This document shows, piece by piece, positions 48,261-59,673 of a stretch of DNA of 64,000 bases (positions are counted from its first letter, which is position 1; each line of letters starts with the position of its first letter). A program made the translations under genes and the position numbers. A model generated the notes under the pieces. The model did not search any database, was not told where the DNA came from, and worked only from the letters and a program-made list of their open reading frames with translations. This DNA is from Pinus tabuliformis. Its lineage: Eukaryota > Streptophyta > Pinopsida > Pinales > Pinaceae. The DNA lies in the NCBI GenBank assembly GCA_031772625.1, contig CM062810.1, forward strand, positions 870,809,650 through 870,873,649, written 5' to 3'.

Positions 48261-49972
48261 AAAAGAAGGTTTGTAGTAGGAATGTGTACAACAAAATTTT
48301 AAATATTATTAACTAAAGGAAGAGAAAATATTTATGTATAAAAATAAAGTGTATGTGGGGTAAAAGCATGTTAATGTGTATAAGATGCATTTCTTTTAAA
48401 ACTAGATCCTTGAATTCTTTAATTAATTAATCCACCCTCCATGGTCTCATTATGGAAATTTGTTTACAAAATTTTGTTATTTCCCATAGTTAGTGGAATT
48501 AACTTTGGATAACGCCATCACATCCAACTCATTGAGGGATTTCGGAAATATAAACTTTATCTCAATCTAACTCCCATATTGAAAGTTATGACATTCTAAA
48601 TTTTATCCCATTAACCCTTGCCACATTAGTAAGTCATTTCCACATAGTACCCTTGAATGACCTACATGGATTTTCCACGTCACTTGTGGCCTAGCATGGC
48701 ACCCATTACACCATTTTCTATGTCTTATGAAACACTCATATCAAACCTTCCACGACACAATGAGAATATTCACGTCGTTTACTTGGAAGAATATTCATAT
48801 AGCACACTTTGTTAATCCCTACCTTCCATCAACACCACTGAGGAAACAAGCTTTGAAATGACGTCACCCCTTGACACATACTCCCGACGTCATCACCACG
48901 TGGCACTCAGAAGACCACAGGGCACTAAAAATCACTGCCACTTGTCATGAAATTTCAATTAAATCAATATTCAAAAATATCTACTATAGTTTCCACATGT
49001 CATTGCCACAAAGGTGCCACATTAGTTTAGTCTCCATGTCACCCTTCTTACATTGTCTTGCTAACATCATGTTGGCATCATGGTGACGTCATCTTTCCAT
49101 GTGGCATGTTGATAGTGGGCCATGCCAGTGACTCGACCACATCATCCAAGCCATGTCCTCAAGGGATCCTTACATGGTATCCACATAGCCTTACCAGGCG
49201 TTTGTGGTGTTATAAAATAGCTAGGAAAGGTGTTTTCAACATAGGCTTGGAGCTAGCATGTGGGAAATTTTTCTAAAGTGTGTATGAATTTAATTTAAAT
49301 TTATGAGATATAAAGTTAATGAGAAAAAATGCACTTTATTAATTTTAATGAGAGATTAAAACACAGTGATTGGACCAAGAGTGTCCAAGATTAAATATCA
49401 TCCTGTGATCTTGGAGGCTAGGTGGAATGTTAAAGGATACCCTCTCTTGTCTTCATAGTGGTACGAATCCTAAGGAGAAGCTCCATTATTTTGTTGAGTG
49501 AGAGACTCATGTGAAGTGATAAGGTCCAGATAAAGGAAGGAGGATGAGTTGTTGAGTGTAGTGGTCAAGAGGTACAAATTTCAAGAAAAGAGTGCTAGAA
49601 TGAATCCCAAAGCAGTGTGAGAATTAATTATAGACTGTACAATAAAGAAAAGGTAGTCTTTACAACAATCTAGAGGCACAACAATTGAGGTTGAGAAGGG
49701 ACATGAATTTATGAGAGAGTGTTATAGTGTACAACATACTTTTGCGTGATTTCGAAGATAATTTTAATTTTAATTTTGTGGTTGTACAACCCATACAGGT
49801 TGTACAATTTGAGAAACAATGGGCACAAAATTTGAGGTAGGCCATACAGTGGATTTAGGGATTTTTTTGTGGCTTGAAAATTGAGATAAGTTTGTAAGTT
49901 TATTGCTGGGTTAATTCTACTGTGTAAAATCTGATTACTTAAGCATAATAATATAATCCTTCCTCTCCTAAA
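48261..49972. other. Decayed non-coding DNA, partly LTR-like
   Basis: No gene is recognised. Around 48540-49200 the sequence is rich in CCACAT, CACGTC and GTCAT words and shows faint similarity to the LTR at 7180-10204 (TCTCAATCT then GAAAGTTATGAC), so it may be a related LTR remnant. Near 49781-49808 the palindrome TTGTACAA occurs twice, 18 bases apart. Confidence 0.4.
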
Positions 49973-50914
49973 TGTTATGGGTAGAATCACCCTAGGGTCT
50001 TGGGTTGAGAACCCCAACAAAGCGGAGGGCATAGAGCATAAAGAGACACGCAAAAAAGCAGCCCTAATACTTAAACTATTGAGGTAGGAAGACGAGGTAT
50101 TACTGGAAGGTCCTACGTTGGGGTCACTCCCATATGGTCCAAACCCTATGCTTATTATAATGCCTTAAAACCTGCAACTCATTCAAGAAAAGCATATACA
50201 ACAACAGTAATAGAAAGCATGTTCATGATATAAGTGTTAGATAATATAAGCATGTAAGCAAATAAGCATTAACATGAGCTTTTATAAGTAAATCATAACA
50301 TATTAATGCATAAAGACCATAATCATCAGGAACAAGATATCACCTATTTATTAATGTAAGTTAAATAAAATACGAAAGAACAACAACCTGAGTCGTCGAC
50401 CATCTCGAAGTGAAACCGTCCTCCAGATCCCTCCTGCCCAGGCCTCAAAAATCCTCCTCCATAGTATACACAAGGATGTCATGAAGGGATGAAGGACATC
50501 TCAAGAAGGAAACATGGGTTTCCTATAACTTGGGAGTGCATAGGGCACAGGGATATCTTCGGACTTGATCAGGGATGTAATCAATTATAATATCAATACC
50601 TAATCTTTTCTCCTCCTTTAGGCCTTCCCATGGAGGTTTATTCATACTTCTCAAAATTAGTTTCTTCAGTTGGGAAATAGTTGGGCCACAAGTCATATTA
50701 GGTGAGTATTGGGTCAAACCCATAAAATTCGCCCGAATTAAGGGAGATTATATATTTTTAATGTTCTGTACACACGCTTTATAGAGGGAAAAATCGCGTA
50801 TGGGATTTAAAACATTGTTTTCTAGAATTTGGACAAAGTTTCGTAGGGAAGGGTTTCCCTAGGCCATATCACAGAGCATAAAATCTACCAAGGGTGGTAA
50901 ATGGTGCTATAACA
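49973..50914 (-). repeat. Left LTR of LARD-like unit A
   Basis: It starts TGTTATGGGTAGAATCACCC and ends GCTATAACA, pairing with 62047-62991. Confidence 0.85.
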
Positions 50915-51439
50915 TATGCCCCCTAATATATGAGGTCAGAAGGGGTACATGATGGCCGAAATATATTAAGTGTATAGAAAGAACAATGCCAAGACTTGAG
51001 AGGAGTTCACCAAATTTCAGCCTACCAAGCCAGTGGAAGGGATTAGAAAGAAACCAGATGTCTAAGGTGGGCATACCCATCCTCAAAGATAATAAGGCAT
51101 GTTTGCATATCAAATACAAAAGAGGACCCAATATGTATACAAGTATAAATTAACTAAAAATACATAGTGGATCATCTGATCATATCCATAGAAGTACATG
51201 TCACAATGTCACATATAAAGAATTGATTAATGATGCTGAAGTGGAAAGATGATCATTGAAGTCATAAAGGTGATACAAAAAGTACCAAGTCAAATAGTGG
51301 AACAAATTTTATTGCACATAAATTGGGTGCCAACATATAGGATGTCGTTGTGATGAGCAACAACATATAAAGGTAGATGGTGCCACTACCAGAAATAAGA
51401 TCAGGAACTGGCAATTGAACCAACAAATGTTGATGCAAA

Positions 51440-52260
51440 CCCGAGGTCTTCACCGATCACCATAGTACATTTCTACAAAATGGGAATAAATGATCTGAAT
51501 TCGACCATGTGAGAAATCATTTGATTACGAGTCATTGATGTATACCATTAAAAAAGGCGAGACTACTCACCAATAATGATGATGAGAGCCAAGGTACCCT
51601 GTACAATCTAACAAATGCGAATAAATAATCTGAAGTCGAACACTTGGAAGAATCTATCAATCAGGAGACAATGATGTATTCCCACTGTTGATAGCAAAGG
51701 AGTCTGCCAATGATGACAACAAACCCTAAGGTACTGCCAAATGGACTCTAGACATTGTTCCTAGAGAAATGAGTTGAAGTCAATGGGAAAATATCTACTG
51801 GAAGGAAGACATTAAGGCATCCTTCATCAATCCAGTGCGAGTATAACCCGTAGTCCAATAATGTCGAAGGAACCGGAAGAAGAAAGATGTAGTAATCAAA
51901 CCGAAGCACATTTCCAGTGTACACAAGATGTGGCTTGCACATGATAGAAACCCTCTGAACCAACCAATAATGAAAGCTGGCATAGAGGTGAGGAATCTAC
52001 CAATAAGGTCAAATGGAAACCAAGGTACTTCACGAATCCCAATGTGAATAAAAGTTGATGTCGAACACAAGTGAAACCACTCAGTCAAAGAACAATGATA
52101 TTGATCAATGTTGAGCACAAGGTCACCTATCAATAATGGAAATAGGGACAGGGTGCAGCTCTAGGTCTACTCTTAGAGAAATATTTTGTAGTCAATAAGA
52201 GAAAGACCCACCAGCATGAAGTCAATGGAGACCTTCTCAAACCAGCATGAGCAAAAGACC
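51440..52260. repeat. Degenerate tandem repeat in the LARD interior
   Basis: Five or six units of about 115-150 bp recur with a common order: ACCAATAATGA, then AAGGTAC, then GAATAAATGATCTGAAGTCGA-like, then CAATGATGTAT. Units differ strongly. The same array is in unit B from about 63520 to the window end. It is non-coding; the 112-codon minus-strand frame at 51795 is not recognisable. Confidence 0.65.
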
Positions 52261-53156
52261 AAATCGATGATGTGATAGTGAACATGACTCTGACAACTAG
52301 GGATGGCCGACAGAAAATAAGTCAAGAGACGCTGCAAAAAGGCTGACTCAGGTTTACTTCCCTTGAACAAAAGCACGCCTCAAATGTGACAATGCGGCAA
52401 CATATGATAACTTTGTATAAGTTTTCATGCAAGAGGCGCAAACAATTTCTCCATATGATTAGAAGAGATAACCAACCAGAGGAGTACAAACTCAATAATA
52501 AGGTTAAGGCTCTCCTAAGTCAAACTAAAGCCCATCCTAATGGAGGAATGACTTAATTTTGAGTGCTTTGTTCAAGGGAAACACAACTGACTCTAGCTTC
52601 CATCAATCATGGAAGTAATGTCCCGTTCCTGCTCTTTTTGAAATATTTTTATTTTTTTGTCTTTTTCATATTTAGAAAGCTTAAAAAATAATAAAATAAT
52701 GCCTATGGTACAGTGGAAAGAACGAGTTTCTAGATACATATGTGCTAGTTCCTGAGAGGGGAACATTCTTATGCTCAATGCAAGGTGATGAAACTCATCA
52801 ATGACACTCAAAGGAGTGCTCTTTCCATGGGTAAAAAGTGTTAAGTTGTAGAGGCTAAGTGATTGCAAGGTTGATTTCGAAAAAGGACCTGTAAAAAAGT
52901 GGCTTAAACACATATCCAAGTGAAGTCAGCTTGACGCCAAAAAGATGCAAATAGTCAGCATGCAATGTAGGAGTAGAACTCAACACAAAGGAGCCTCTAG
53001 GGTATAAAGCTAGAGAAATAGTGAAGAAGTAAGAGAATGAAGCTTCAACTGACAAGTCATGGTGGGACTAAAGAGGACTCCCGAGCCTACACAGTATAGC
53101 AGCATGGGCAACATATGCTAGAGAGGATATAACTAAGACTCCCATGTAAAGGTTAG
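52261..53156. other. LARD interior, non-coding
   Basis: No recognisable protein on either strand. A T-rich stretch lies at about 52630-52672. The interior continues beyond the nested copia at 61031. Confidence 0.5.
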
Positions 53157-54509
53157 TGTTGGAAATACTGAGAGGGGGGGTGAATCAGTATTATCTAGCA
53201 ATTTAATAAATCTTCCTTATTTGATCTTTGAATTATTTTAGCATGTCAGTACCATAAAATAATGAGCATGAAAAACAGATAGTCACACCAAAGAACACAA
53301 GATGTAAGGTGGAAACCCAATGTGGGTGAAAACCACCTGCTGCAATATGTCTCTATCTTCTTTCAATTTAGAAACTTCTTTTACAATGATTTTGTACTGG
53401 TGCAGTCCTTTACCAGTACGCAGGCTGCAACCTGCAGAGAGCTATAACTCTCTCTCTCTCTCGTTTTCCAGTCTACTCCTGGAAGGGAGCTACAACCCCC
53501 TACTTCTTTTCATAAAGCATCAGATAATCAACAAGTACATAACAGATATAGATCACTACAGATATCAGATCAGCAACAACAGAACTAACCCAGAACACCT
53601 TATCAATAGAGAAATTCAATCAACAGAACATCTTAAAACAGAGACGCAGTTTTTCTTTCTGTGGCCTGCGACCAGACGCCGTTAACCTCCTGCTACTCTA
53701 CATCCACACGCAGATATCCTTCTGCTCCGCTGCGTGCCCACGCACTGTTCCTTTGACTGCTCTGCGTTCTGTTGCTTCAGGGATGCACCCAAAGATACTA
53801 TCGCGCCGCATCTTTTGCTACAGAGACGCACCTGAAAACACTATCGCGCCGCGTCTTTCTGCTTCAGAGACGCACCTGAACCTTGATCGCCCTGCGTCCC
53901 CATGCAGGTCTCTCTCTACTGTGCTGCGTCTCGGCGCACTTGCCCTTTACAGTACCTGCGTCCCGGCGCACTTTCCCTTCACTGAACCTGCGACCCTTTA
54001 GATATAAATGATATGAAGGCTTCAGAACAAACCCAAACAGTCAGATCTACAGATTTGATCATGCGCCATAGAGATCACAGTCCATTAGAAGATTCACCCT
54101 CTTAGATTTGGACTAGATCTCACCAAATAAGATATTCAACCCAAGACAATTGCTCAATCCAAATGAACTCCTTTGCTTTATATAGGCAAGCTCCTCCCCA
54201 AAACATGGAACAATACCACGAGCCGACACCATAGAAACATAAAACCGTCGGCTAGATACCACACAAGAAACCCCCACGTGCTTTTCTCTGCCTTGAAATG
54301 TGTGCACTGGGTAGACGCACCCGCTGAACGGCTGGCCGGCGTCCCTGGACGCGGGTTCTGCATGGTATACCTGCAGGGACGCACTTTCTAAACCGATTGC
54401 CTGCGTCCTTCTTAATTTTTTTTCAACAAACTGAGAGCCTTACCACTGGAGTTGCCATCAAGTACAACATCTGTAACATACAGTCATACCAGATAACATA
54501 ATGCCAACA
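53157..54509 (-). repeat. 3' LTR (left) of the Sirevirus-like element
   Basis: On the plus strand it reads TGTTGGAAATACTGAG to AATGCCAACA, pairing with 59674-61025. It contains a CT microsatellite near 53451-53461 and a CpG-rich stretch with many GACGCA/TGCGTC words (53640-54000 and 54300-54410). Confidence 0.96.
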
Positions 54510-54732
54510 ATCTCCCCCTTTGGACTTGATGGCAACCTCAATCTTACAAGCTTCAGCTTCATTCTCCCCCTTTGACATCAAGGGCAAAGGGTATGCTCCC
54601 CCTTAGCTCATGCTCCTCCAGATCTGCAACAAATAACCAGAAATCCACCATGAAAGAGATAGAGACATATTGCAGCTATTTCCAAGATCTCCTTCTCCAT
54701 AATGCCAACAATGCATTATGTGCTCCCCCTGA
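54510..54732 (-). promoter_or_regulatory. Multiple polypurine tracts upstream of the 3' LTR
   Basis: On the plus strand the word CTCCCCCTTT or a close variant occurs at 54510-54523 (touching the LTR), 54563-54575, 54596-54605 and more weakly at 54723-54732. On the element's own strand these are AAAGGGGGAG tracts. Only the LTR-adjacent copy is needed as primer; repetition of the tract between pol and the 3' LTR is a reported Sirevirus feature. Confidence 0.8.
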
Positions 54733-54757
54733 GCCTGTACCACCAATAAGAAGATGT

Positions 54758-57700
54758 TCAACAATAAGATGATGCATCAACAACCCCCAGCTTTTGCCTG
54801 AGGTATTCAAACGTGTCCCTGGGCAATGGTTTGGTGAGAATATCAGCAACTTGTTCCTTGGAAGGAACATACTCCAACTTGACTTTCTGTTCAAGCACTT
54901 GTTCCCGGAGAAAATGGTACTTGATTGGTATGTGCTTGGTTTTTGAATGCATAACAGGGTTCTTTGAGATGCTGATTGCACTTGTATTATCACATAAGAT
55001 GGGGATTGGTGGTGTACAAGTGATTTGAAAATCCTGCAAAGTCTGCATCATCCAAAGAAGTTGGGTGCAACAAGATGCAGCAGCAACATATTCCGCTTCA
55101 GCTATAGACAAGGCGATCGAACTCTGTTTCTTGCTGAACCAAGATACCAGTCTGGAACCCATAAAGAACGCACCACCACTTGTGCTTTTCCTGTCATCCA
55201 CGCTTCCGGCCCAATCTGCATCTGTATAAGCATGAAGAGTAAGATCTGTATCTCTAGGATACCATAAGCCATAATTTTGAGTCCCTTGAAGATATTTGAA
55301 GATTCTCTTTACTGCCTGAAGATGAGTCTCCTTCGGATTTGCCTGAAATCTTCCAACTATTCCAACTGCATGCATGATGTCCGGTCGGGTACCTGTCAAA
55401 TATAGTAAACTTCCAATCACAGATCTGTAGGTTGGTTGATGTACTGCTGCAGATTCATCATTTGCACTGAGACTACATCCTGTGACCATGGGTGTACATA
55501 CTGGTTTTGCATCTTCCATGCCATATTTCTTCAAAATCTGTTTGAGATACTTGGTTTGAGATAAAAAGATTCCTCCTTTCTTTTGTTGGATTTGCAAACC
55601 AAGGAAATATGTCAGTTCTCCTAGCAAGGACATTTCAAATTCTTTCTGCATGACCGAGGCAAAACTTTGACTCATAGCTTCTTCATTGCTACCAAAAATA
55701 ATGTCATCTACATACACAACAAGTATTAGCAATTTTTCATTTTCAACTTTTATATACAGATTGCTATCTGCTGAACCTTTTGAAAAACCTTGTTGATGAA
55801 GATATTTGTCCAACCGGTAGTACCAAGCCCTTGGAGCTTGTTTGAGACCATAGAGAGCCTTTTTCAATCGGCATACAAGATTTGGATCATTTCCAAGAAT
55901 GAACCCATCTGGCTGTTCAACGTACACTTCTTCTTCCAAGTCTCCATTCAGAAAGGCTGATTTCACGTCCATTTGAAATACTTTGAAGTTTTGAAAACTT
56001 GAGAGAGCAAGGAACATTCGGATGGCCTCAAGTCTTGCAACAGGAGCAAAAGTTTCTTCAAAGTCTATTCCTTCTTGCTGCGCATACCCTTTACAAACAA
56101 GTCTGGCTTTGTTTCTAATTACTTCTCCATTTTCATTCAATTTATTTTTGAAGACCCATTTTGTTCCGATAACATTCTTATCCTTTGGTCTAGGAACCAG
56201 CTCCCAAGTGTTGTTCTTTTCGATTTGCTCAAGTTCTTCATCCATTGCTTTTACCCAACATTCATCTTTGCATGCTTCTTTCACATTTTGTGGTTCAGTA
56301 GAGGATAGTAATGCCAAATAGCTTGAGGCTTCTGCAACTGTTCTTCTTGTTTGTACACCTACTTCTTTCTGCCCCATAATCTGAGATTCTGGATGATTCT
56401 TCTGAACATATCTGGATGGAGTTTTCTCTTCTATTCTTGTCTTCTCCTCTGGTTCTTCTTGAGGTTCTTCTTGAGGTTCTTCTTCTTCATCATTCTGTCT
56501 TTGAGGATAACCTTCATCTTCTTCGATATCTTCCCGATGTACTTGCCTAGGAATGTATCCCTTCTCATCAACCACCACATCAATGCTGTCAACAATTCTG
56601 CCAAGTCTTTTATTGTAGCACTTGTATGCTTTGCTATGTGGAGAGTAACCAAGAAGAATGCCTTCATCTGCTCTAGGTTCAAGTTTGCCAAGCTGCTCAT
56701 CAGTATTCTTGATATAGCATTTGCTCCCAAAGATTTTGAAGTGCTTTACCGAAGGAGTTTTACCACTCCAGAGCTCATGAGGAGTTTGAGTGCTGTTCAC
56801 CCGGACATTTGTCTTGTTGAGAATAATAACCGCAGCATGTGCAGTTTCACCCCAGAAAGTTGCGGGAGTTCCTGATTCATCAAGCATAGCACGAGCCATT
56901 TGTTGGATTGTTCTGTTCATTCTTTCAACAACTCCATTTTGCTGAGGAGTTCTAGCTGTAGAGAATTCTCTCCTTATGCCATGTTCATCACAGAAATCGA
57001 AAAATTCATTTGAAGTAAATTCCCCACCTCTGTCGGATCTGAGGCACTTAATTTTGTGACCTGATTCATTTTCAACCAAGGCTTTGAAGGATTTGAATTT
57101 TTCGAAAGCTTCATCTTTGTGCTTCATAAGTCCTAACCAGACAAACCTGGAGAAATCGTCAATAAATAATATCAAGTATTCCTCTCCTCTAGGTGTTCTT
57201 TTCCTGAATGGACCACATGTATCTGTATGTACTAGCTCAAGAGGCATGCTAGCTGATCCTTCCTTCTCTGGAAAGTTAGTCCTGGTTTTTTTTCCAAACT
57301 GACATGATCTGCATATGGTGTTGTCAGGAATTTTGATATCTAGAAGATCGCGAACTGCCTGATATTTGCATGCTTTCCTTATTTGTGAGAAGCTTAGATG
57401 TCCCAACCTTCGATGCCATAACCAGTGTTCTTCATCCTTGCTCAGATAGCATTGTTGTTGTCCTTCTTCAAATATGTATAGATTATTTGGAGTTCTTTTG
57501 CCTTTGAGAACTGTTTTACCTGTATCAAGATCACGAACAAGACATCCATTCGATCTGAAAATAACCTCAGTTCTTTGATCACACATCTGGCTGACACTTA
57601 GAAGATTATGCTTCAATCCATCAACATACAAAACATTTCCAGCCTTGACCTTTTCTTTTAAAGGAGCAATCCCTTTTCCTTTTATAGTTGCAGGAGTATC

Positions 57701-59638
57701 ATTTCCAAAAGAGACTTTCTTTCCTTTTTCTAGAACAGAATAAGATTCAAGTTTTTCTTTATCACCTGTCATATGCTTCGAACATCCACTGTCAATGTAC
57801 CATAGATTTTCCTGTCCCTCTGCATAAAATGCTATTCCACATCTTTCTGTTTGAGGTTCTTTTATTCTCCATGTTTTGGTGCTTGAGGCTTGCTCCTTTT
57901 TCTGCTGAAACCTGCTCCTGCATTCAGATTCTTCATGACCAAAGTTATTGCAAATAGAACATTCGACTTCATTTTCAAGAACCGAAAAGTTGTTATAGGT
58001 CCTTTTTGTCATCCCTGTCATACTTCTTTGTTTTTGAGCTTCCCTAGTCATGATTGTTTTATATGCAACACATTGAGCTGCTTTGTGACCAAAATTATGG
58101 CAAGAAAAGCATTGTCCATTGAAGAAGCTTCTGCGGTTATTGAATCTACCTGCCAACTGATTATAATTTCTATTTTCATCTATTCTTGAACCAAACTGAG
58201 AAGATTTTACCTGTGGCTGGTTGTAGCTTTTGTTCACCCTTAAGATGGATTGCCCCTGATAGTTTCTGTTTGTATTTTGTCCCTGCTTTACCTGATTATC
58301 TTCATTTTTCTTCTGCTCATTTCTTCTTGCCACATCAAGATAACTTTTTGAGGTGGATGCTTGAGAGGTTTCTCCATTGTAACCCAAACCTGTCTTGTTT
58401 AGAGGAGACCGCTGCACATTGATAATCTCATCCAAAATTTCAGATCCTTTGACAAACTTAAGATTAATAGCTTTTGTTTTCTCAATTTCTTTTCTGAGAC
58501 CAACAATTTCACCTTCTAGTTTTTCAAGATGTTTTTCTTTTTCATCAATTTGAAATTGTAGAGTATCAATGATCACATTCTTTTCTTCTATACATCTCTT
58601 GAGTCTAGTAATTTCATCATAGAGGTTATTCACATCTACAGCATCCTCATAATCATCATCTTCAAATGCCATTAACAACTTATATTTATTACCTTGTTCA
58701 TCTTCATCACTGTTTGATAAACCATCACTATCTTCATGGGTGTAGTAGCTTTTCTTATTTGCACTTTGTTTCTTGTTCCATCTAGCAGGTTCCTTTCCTT
58801 TATCCTTATAAGGACATTTTGCAGCATAATGACCTACTCTTCCACAAGCAAAGCATTTGAAAGGTAGCTTACCTCTGAACCTTCCAGAACCCCTTTGAAG
58901 ATTTCTGACAAAATTTGATTCTTCTTCCTCTTCTTCTGGAACATGGCTTGCTTCATAGTAATCTTCTTTGCCTGATGCCTTAAAAGCAGCTTCCCTTCTG
59001 TCTGATGGACCTCCCTTTCTCATTTCATAAGCAGTTAGAATTCCATGTAGCTGAGACATAGTGAGAACACGGAGATTTTCCTTTTCTTCTATTGCAGATA
59101 CTTTAGATTCAAACTTGGGGGATAATGATCTTAGAATCTTTTGAACTACTATAGCCTCTTTTATTTCTTCACCCAAATTTTTCATACAATTAACAATCTC
59201 ATCTACCCGAAGAAAATAATTAGCAACACTTTCATCATTATACATCTTGAGAGTCTCATATTGAATCCTGAGAGTTTGAAGTTTAGCTTGTTTTACCTGT
59301 TCATCTCCTTCATAGCTCGTGACCATTTTGTCCCATATCTCTTTTGCTGATTTGAAGTGCATTACCTTCATGAATTCTGTTTGGGATATACTTCCTAATA
59401 GAGTACTGACTGCTTTTGCATTTGTTTCATACTTCTTTTTCTCAGCTGGATCTGTAGGAGTAGCTGAAGGAAAAGCATAGCCTGTTTCTACAATGTCCCA
59501 AACTTCTGTACCAAGAGATTGAAGATATGCAGTAACTCTTACCTTCCAATAATTGAAGTTTGTCCCATCAAAAATCGGTGGCCTGATTGATGCTTCTCTC
59601 TCGTAGTTGCTCATGATGAACGATCTACCTTCAAGCAA
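54758..59638 (-). CDS. Gag-pol polyprotein of the Sirevirus-like element
   Basis: One frame of 1626 codons. Domains: gag N-terminal/capsid about 15-220; zinc knuckles CX2CX4HX4C at about 262, 510 and 560; coiled coil about 340-400; protease [11 protein letters not shown] about 613-623; pre-integrase zinc region (HRRLGH near 741, C-X2-C near 775); integrase D806, D869, E905 (D35E spacing kept); reverse transcriptase about 1140-1400 with YVDD at 1309-1312; RNase H about 1470-1600. Activities expected of the family: particle assembly, processing, cDNA synthesis, integration. Three knuckles and a long gag are unusual for copia. The first ATG is 18 bases past the primer site; a second Met lies at codon 9. 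Confidence 0.95.
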   Translation of the reverse strand: MLEGRSFIMSNYEREASIRPPIFDGTNFNYWKVRVTAYLQSLGTEVWDIVETGYAFPSATPTDPAEKKKYETNAKAVSTLLGSISQTEFMKVMHFKSAKEIWDKMVTSYEGDEQVKQAKLQTLRIQYETLKMYNDESVANYFLRVDEIVNCMKNLGEEIKEAIVVQKILRSLSPKFESKVSAIEEKENLRVLTMSQLHGILTAYEMRKGGPSDRREAAFKASGKEDYYEASHVPEEEEEESNFVRNLQRGSGRFRGKLPFKCFACGRVGHYAAKCPYKDKGKEPARWNKKQSANKKSYYTHEDSDGLSNSDEDEQGNKYKLLMAFEDDDYEDAVDVNNLYDEITRLKRCIEEKNVIIDTLQFQIDEKEKHLEKLEGEIVGLRKEIEKTKAINLKFVKGSEILDEIINVQRSPLNKTGLGYNGETSQASTSKSYLDVARRNEQKKNEDNQVKQGQNTNRNYQGQSILRVNKSYNQPQVKSSQFGSRIDENRNYNQLAGRFNNRRSFFNGQCFSCHNFGHKAAQCVAYKTIMTREAQKQRSMTGMTKRTYNNFSVLENEVECSICNNFGHEESECRSRFQQKKEQASSTKTWRIKEPQTERCGIAFYAEGQENLWYIDSGCSKHMTGDKEKLESYSVLEKGKKVSFGNDTPATIKGKGIAPLKEKVKAGNVLYVDGLKHNLLSVSQMCDQRTEVIFRSNGCLVRDLDTGKTVLKGKRTPNNLYIFEEGQQQCYLSKDEEHWLWHRRLGHLSFSQIRKACKYQAVRDLLDIKIPDNTICRSCQFGKKTRTNFPEKEGSASMPLELVHTDTCGPFRKRTPRGEEYLILFIDDFSRFVWLGLMKHKDEAFEKFKSFKALVENESGHKIKCLRSDRGGEFTSNEFFDFCDEHGIRREFSTARTPQQNGVVERMNRTIQQMARAMLDESGTPATFWGETAHAAVIILNKTNVRVNSTQTPHELWSGKTPSVKHFKIFGSKCYIKNTDEQLGKLEPRADEGILLGYSPHSKAYKCYNKRLGRIVDSIDVVVDEKGYIPRQVHREDIEEDEGYPQRQNDEEEEPQEEPQEEPEEKTRIEEKTPSRYVQKNHPESQIMGQKEVGVQTRRTVAEASSYLALLSSTEPQNVKEACKDECWVKAMDEELEQIEKNNTWELVPRPKDKNVIGTKWVFKNKLNENGEVIRNKARLVCKGYAQQEGIDFEETFAPVARLEAIRMFLALSSFQNFKVFQMDVKSAFLNGDLEEEVYVEQPDGFILGNDPNLVCRLKKALYGLKQAPRAWYYRLDKYLHQQGFSKGSADSNLYIKVENEKLLILVVYVDDIIFGSNEEAMSQSFASVMQKEFEMSLLGELTYFLGLQIQQKKGGIFLSQTKYLKQILKKYGMEDAKPVCTPMVTGCSLSANDESAAVHQPTYRSVIGSLLYLTGTRPDIMHAVGIVGRFQANPKETHLQAVKRIFKYLQGTQNYGLWYPRDTDLTLHAYTDADWAGSVDDRKSTSGGAFFMGSRLVSWFSKKQSSIALSIAEAEYVAAASCCTQLLWMMQTLQDFQITCTPPIPILCDNTSAISISKNPVMHSKTKHIPIKYHFLREQVLEQKVKLEYVPSKEQVADILTKPLPRDTFEYLRQKLGVVDASSYC

Positions 59639-59656
59639 TCAAGCTTCTCTGAAGGA

Positions 59657-59671
59657 CCTGCTCTGATACCA
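59657..59671 (-). promoter_or_regulatory. Primer-binding site of the Sirevirus-like element
   Basis: On the minus strand TGGTATCAGAGCAGG begins two bases after the 5' LTR. It is complementary to the initiator-methionine tRNA end for its first 11 or 12 bases. Confidence 0.92.
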
Positions 59672-59673
59672 AT

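Noticed and set aside
51795-52133. 112-codon minus-strand frame in the LARD interior as a gag gene
   Set aside because: It lies across the degenerate tandem repeat, lacks capsid or zinc-knuckle words and is not kept as an open frame in unit B as far as visible.
53320-54391. Short open frames in both orientations within the LTRs of the Sirevirus-like element, repeated at 59837-60907
   Set aside because: They lie in LTR DNA, show no recognisable protein, and are mirrored in both LTRs simply because the LTRs are copies.
56022-58422. Several plus-strand frames of 70-174 codons across the copia gag-pol
   Set aside because: They are antisense shadows of the 1626-codon minus-strand frame, with no domain words of their own.
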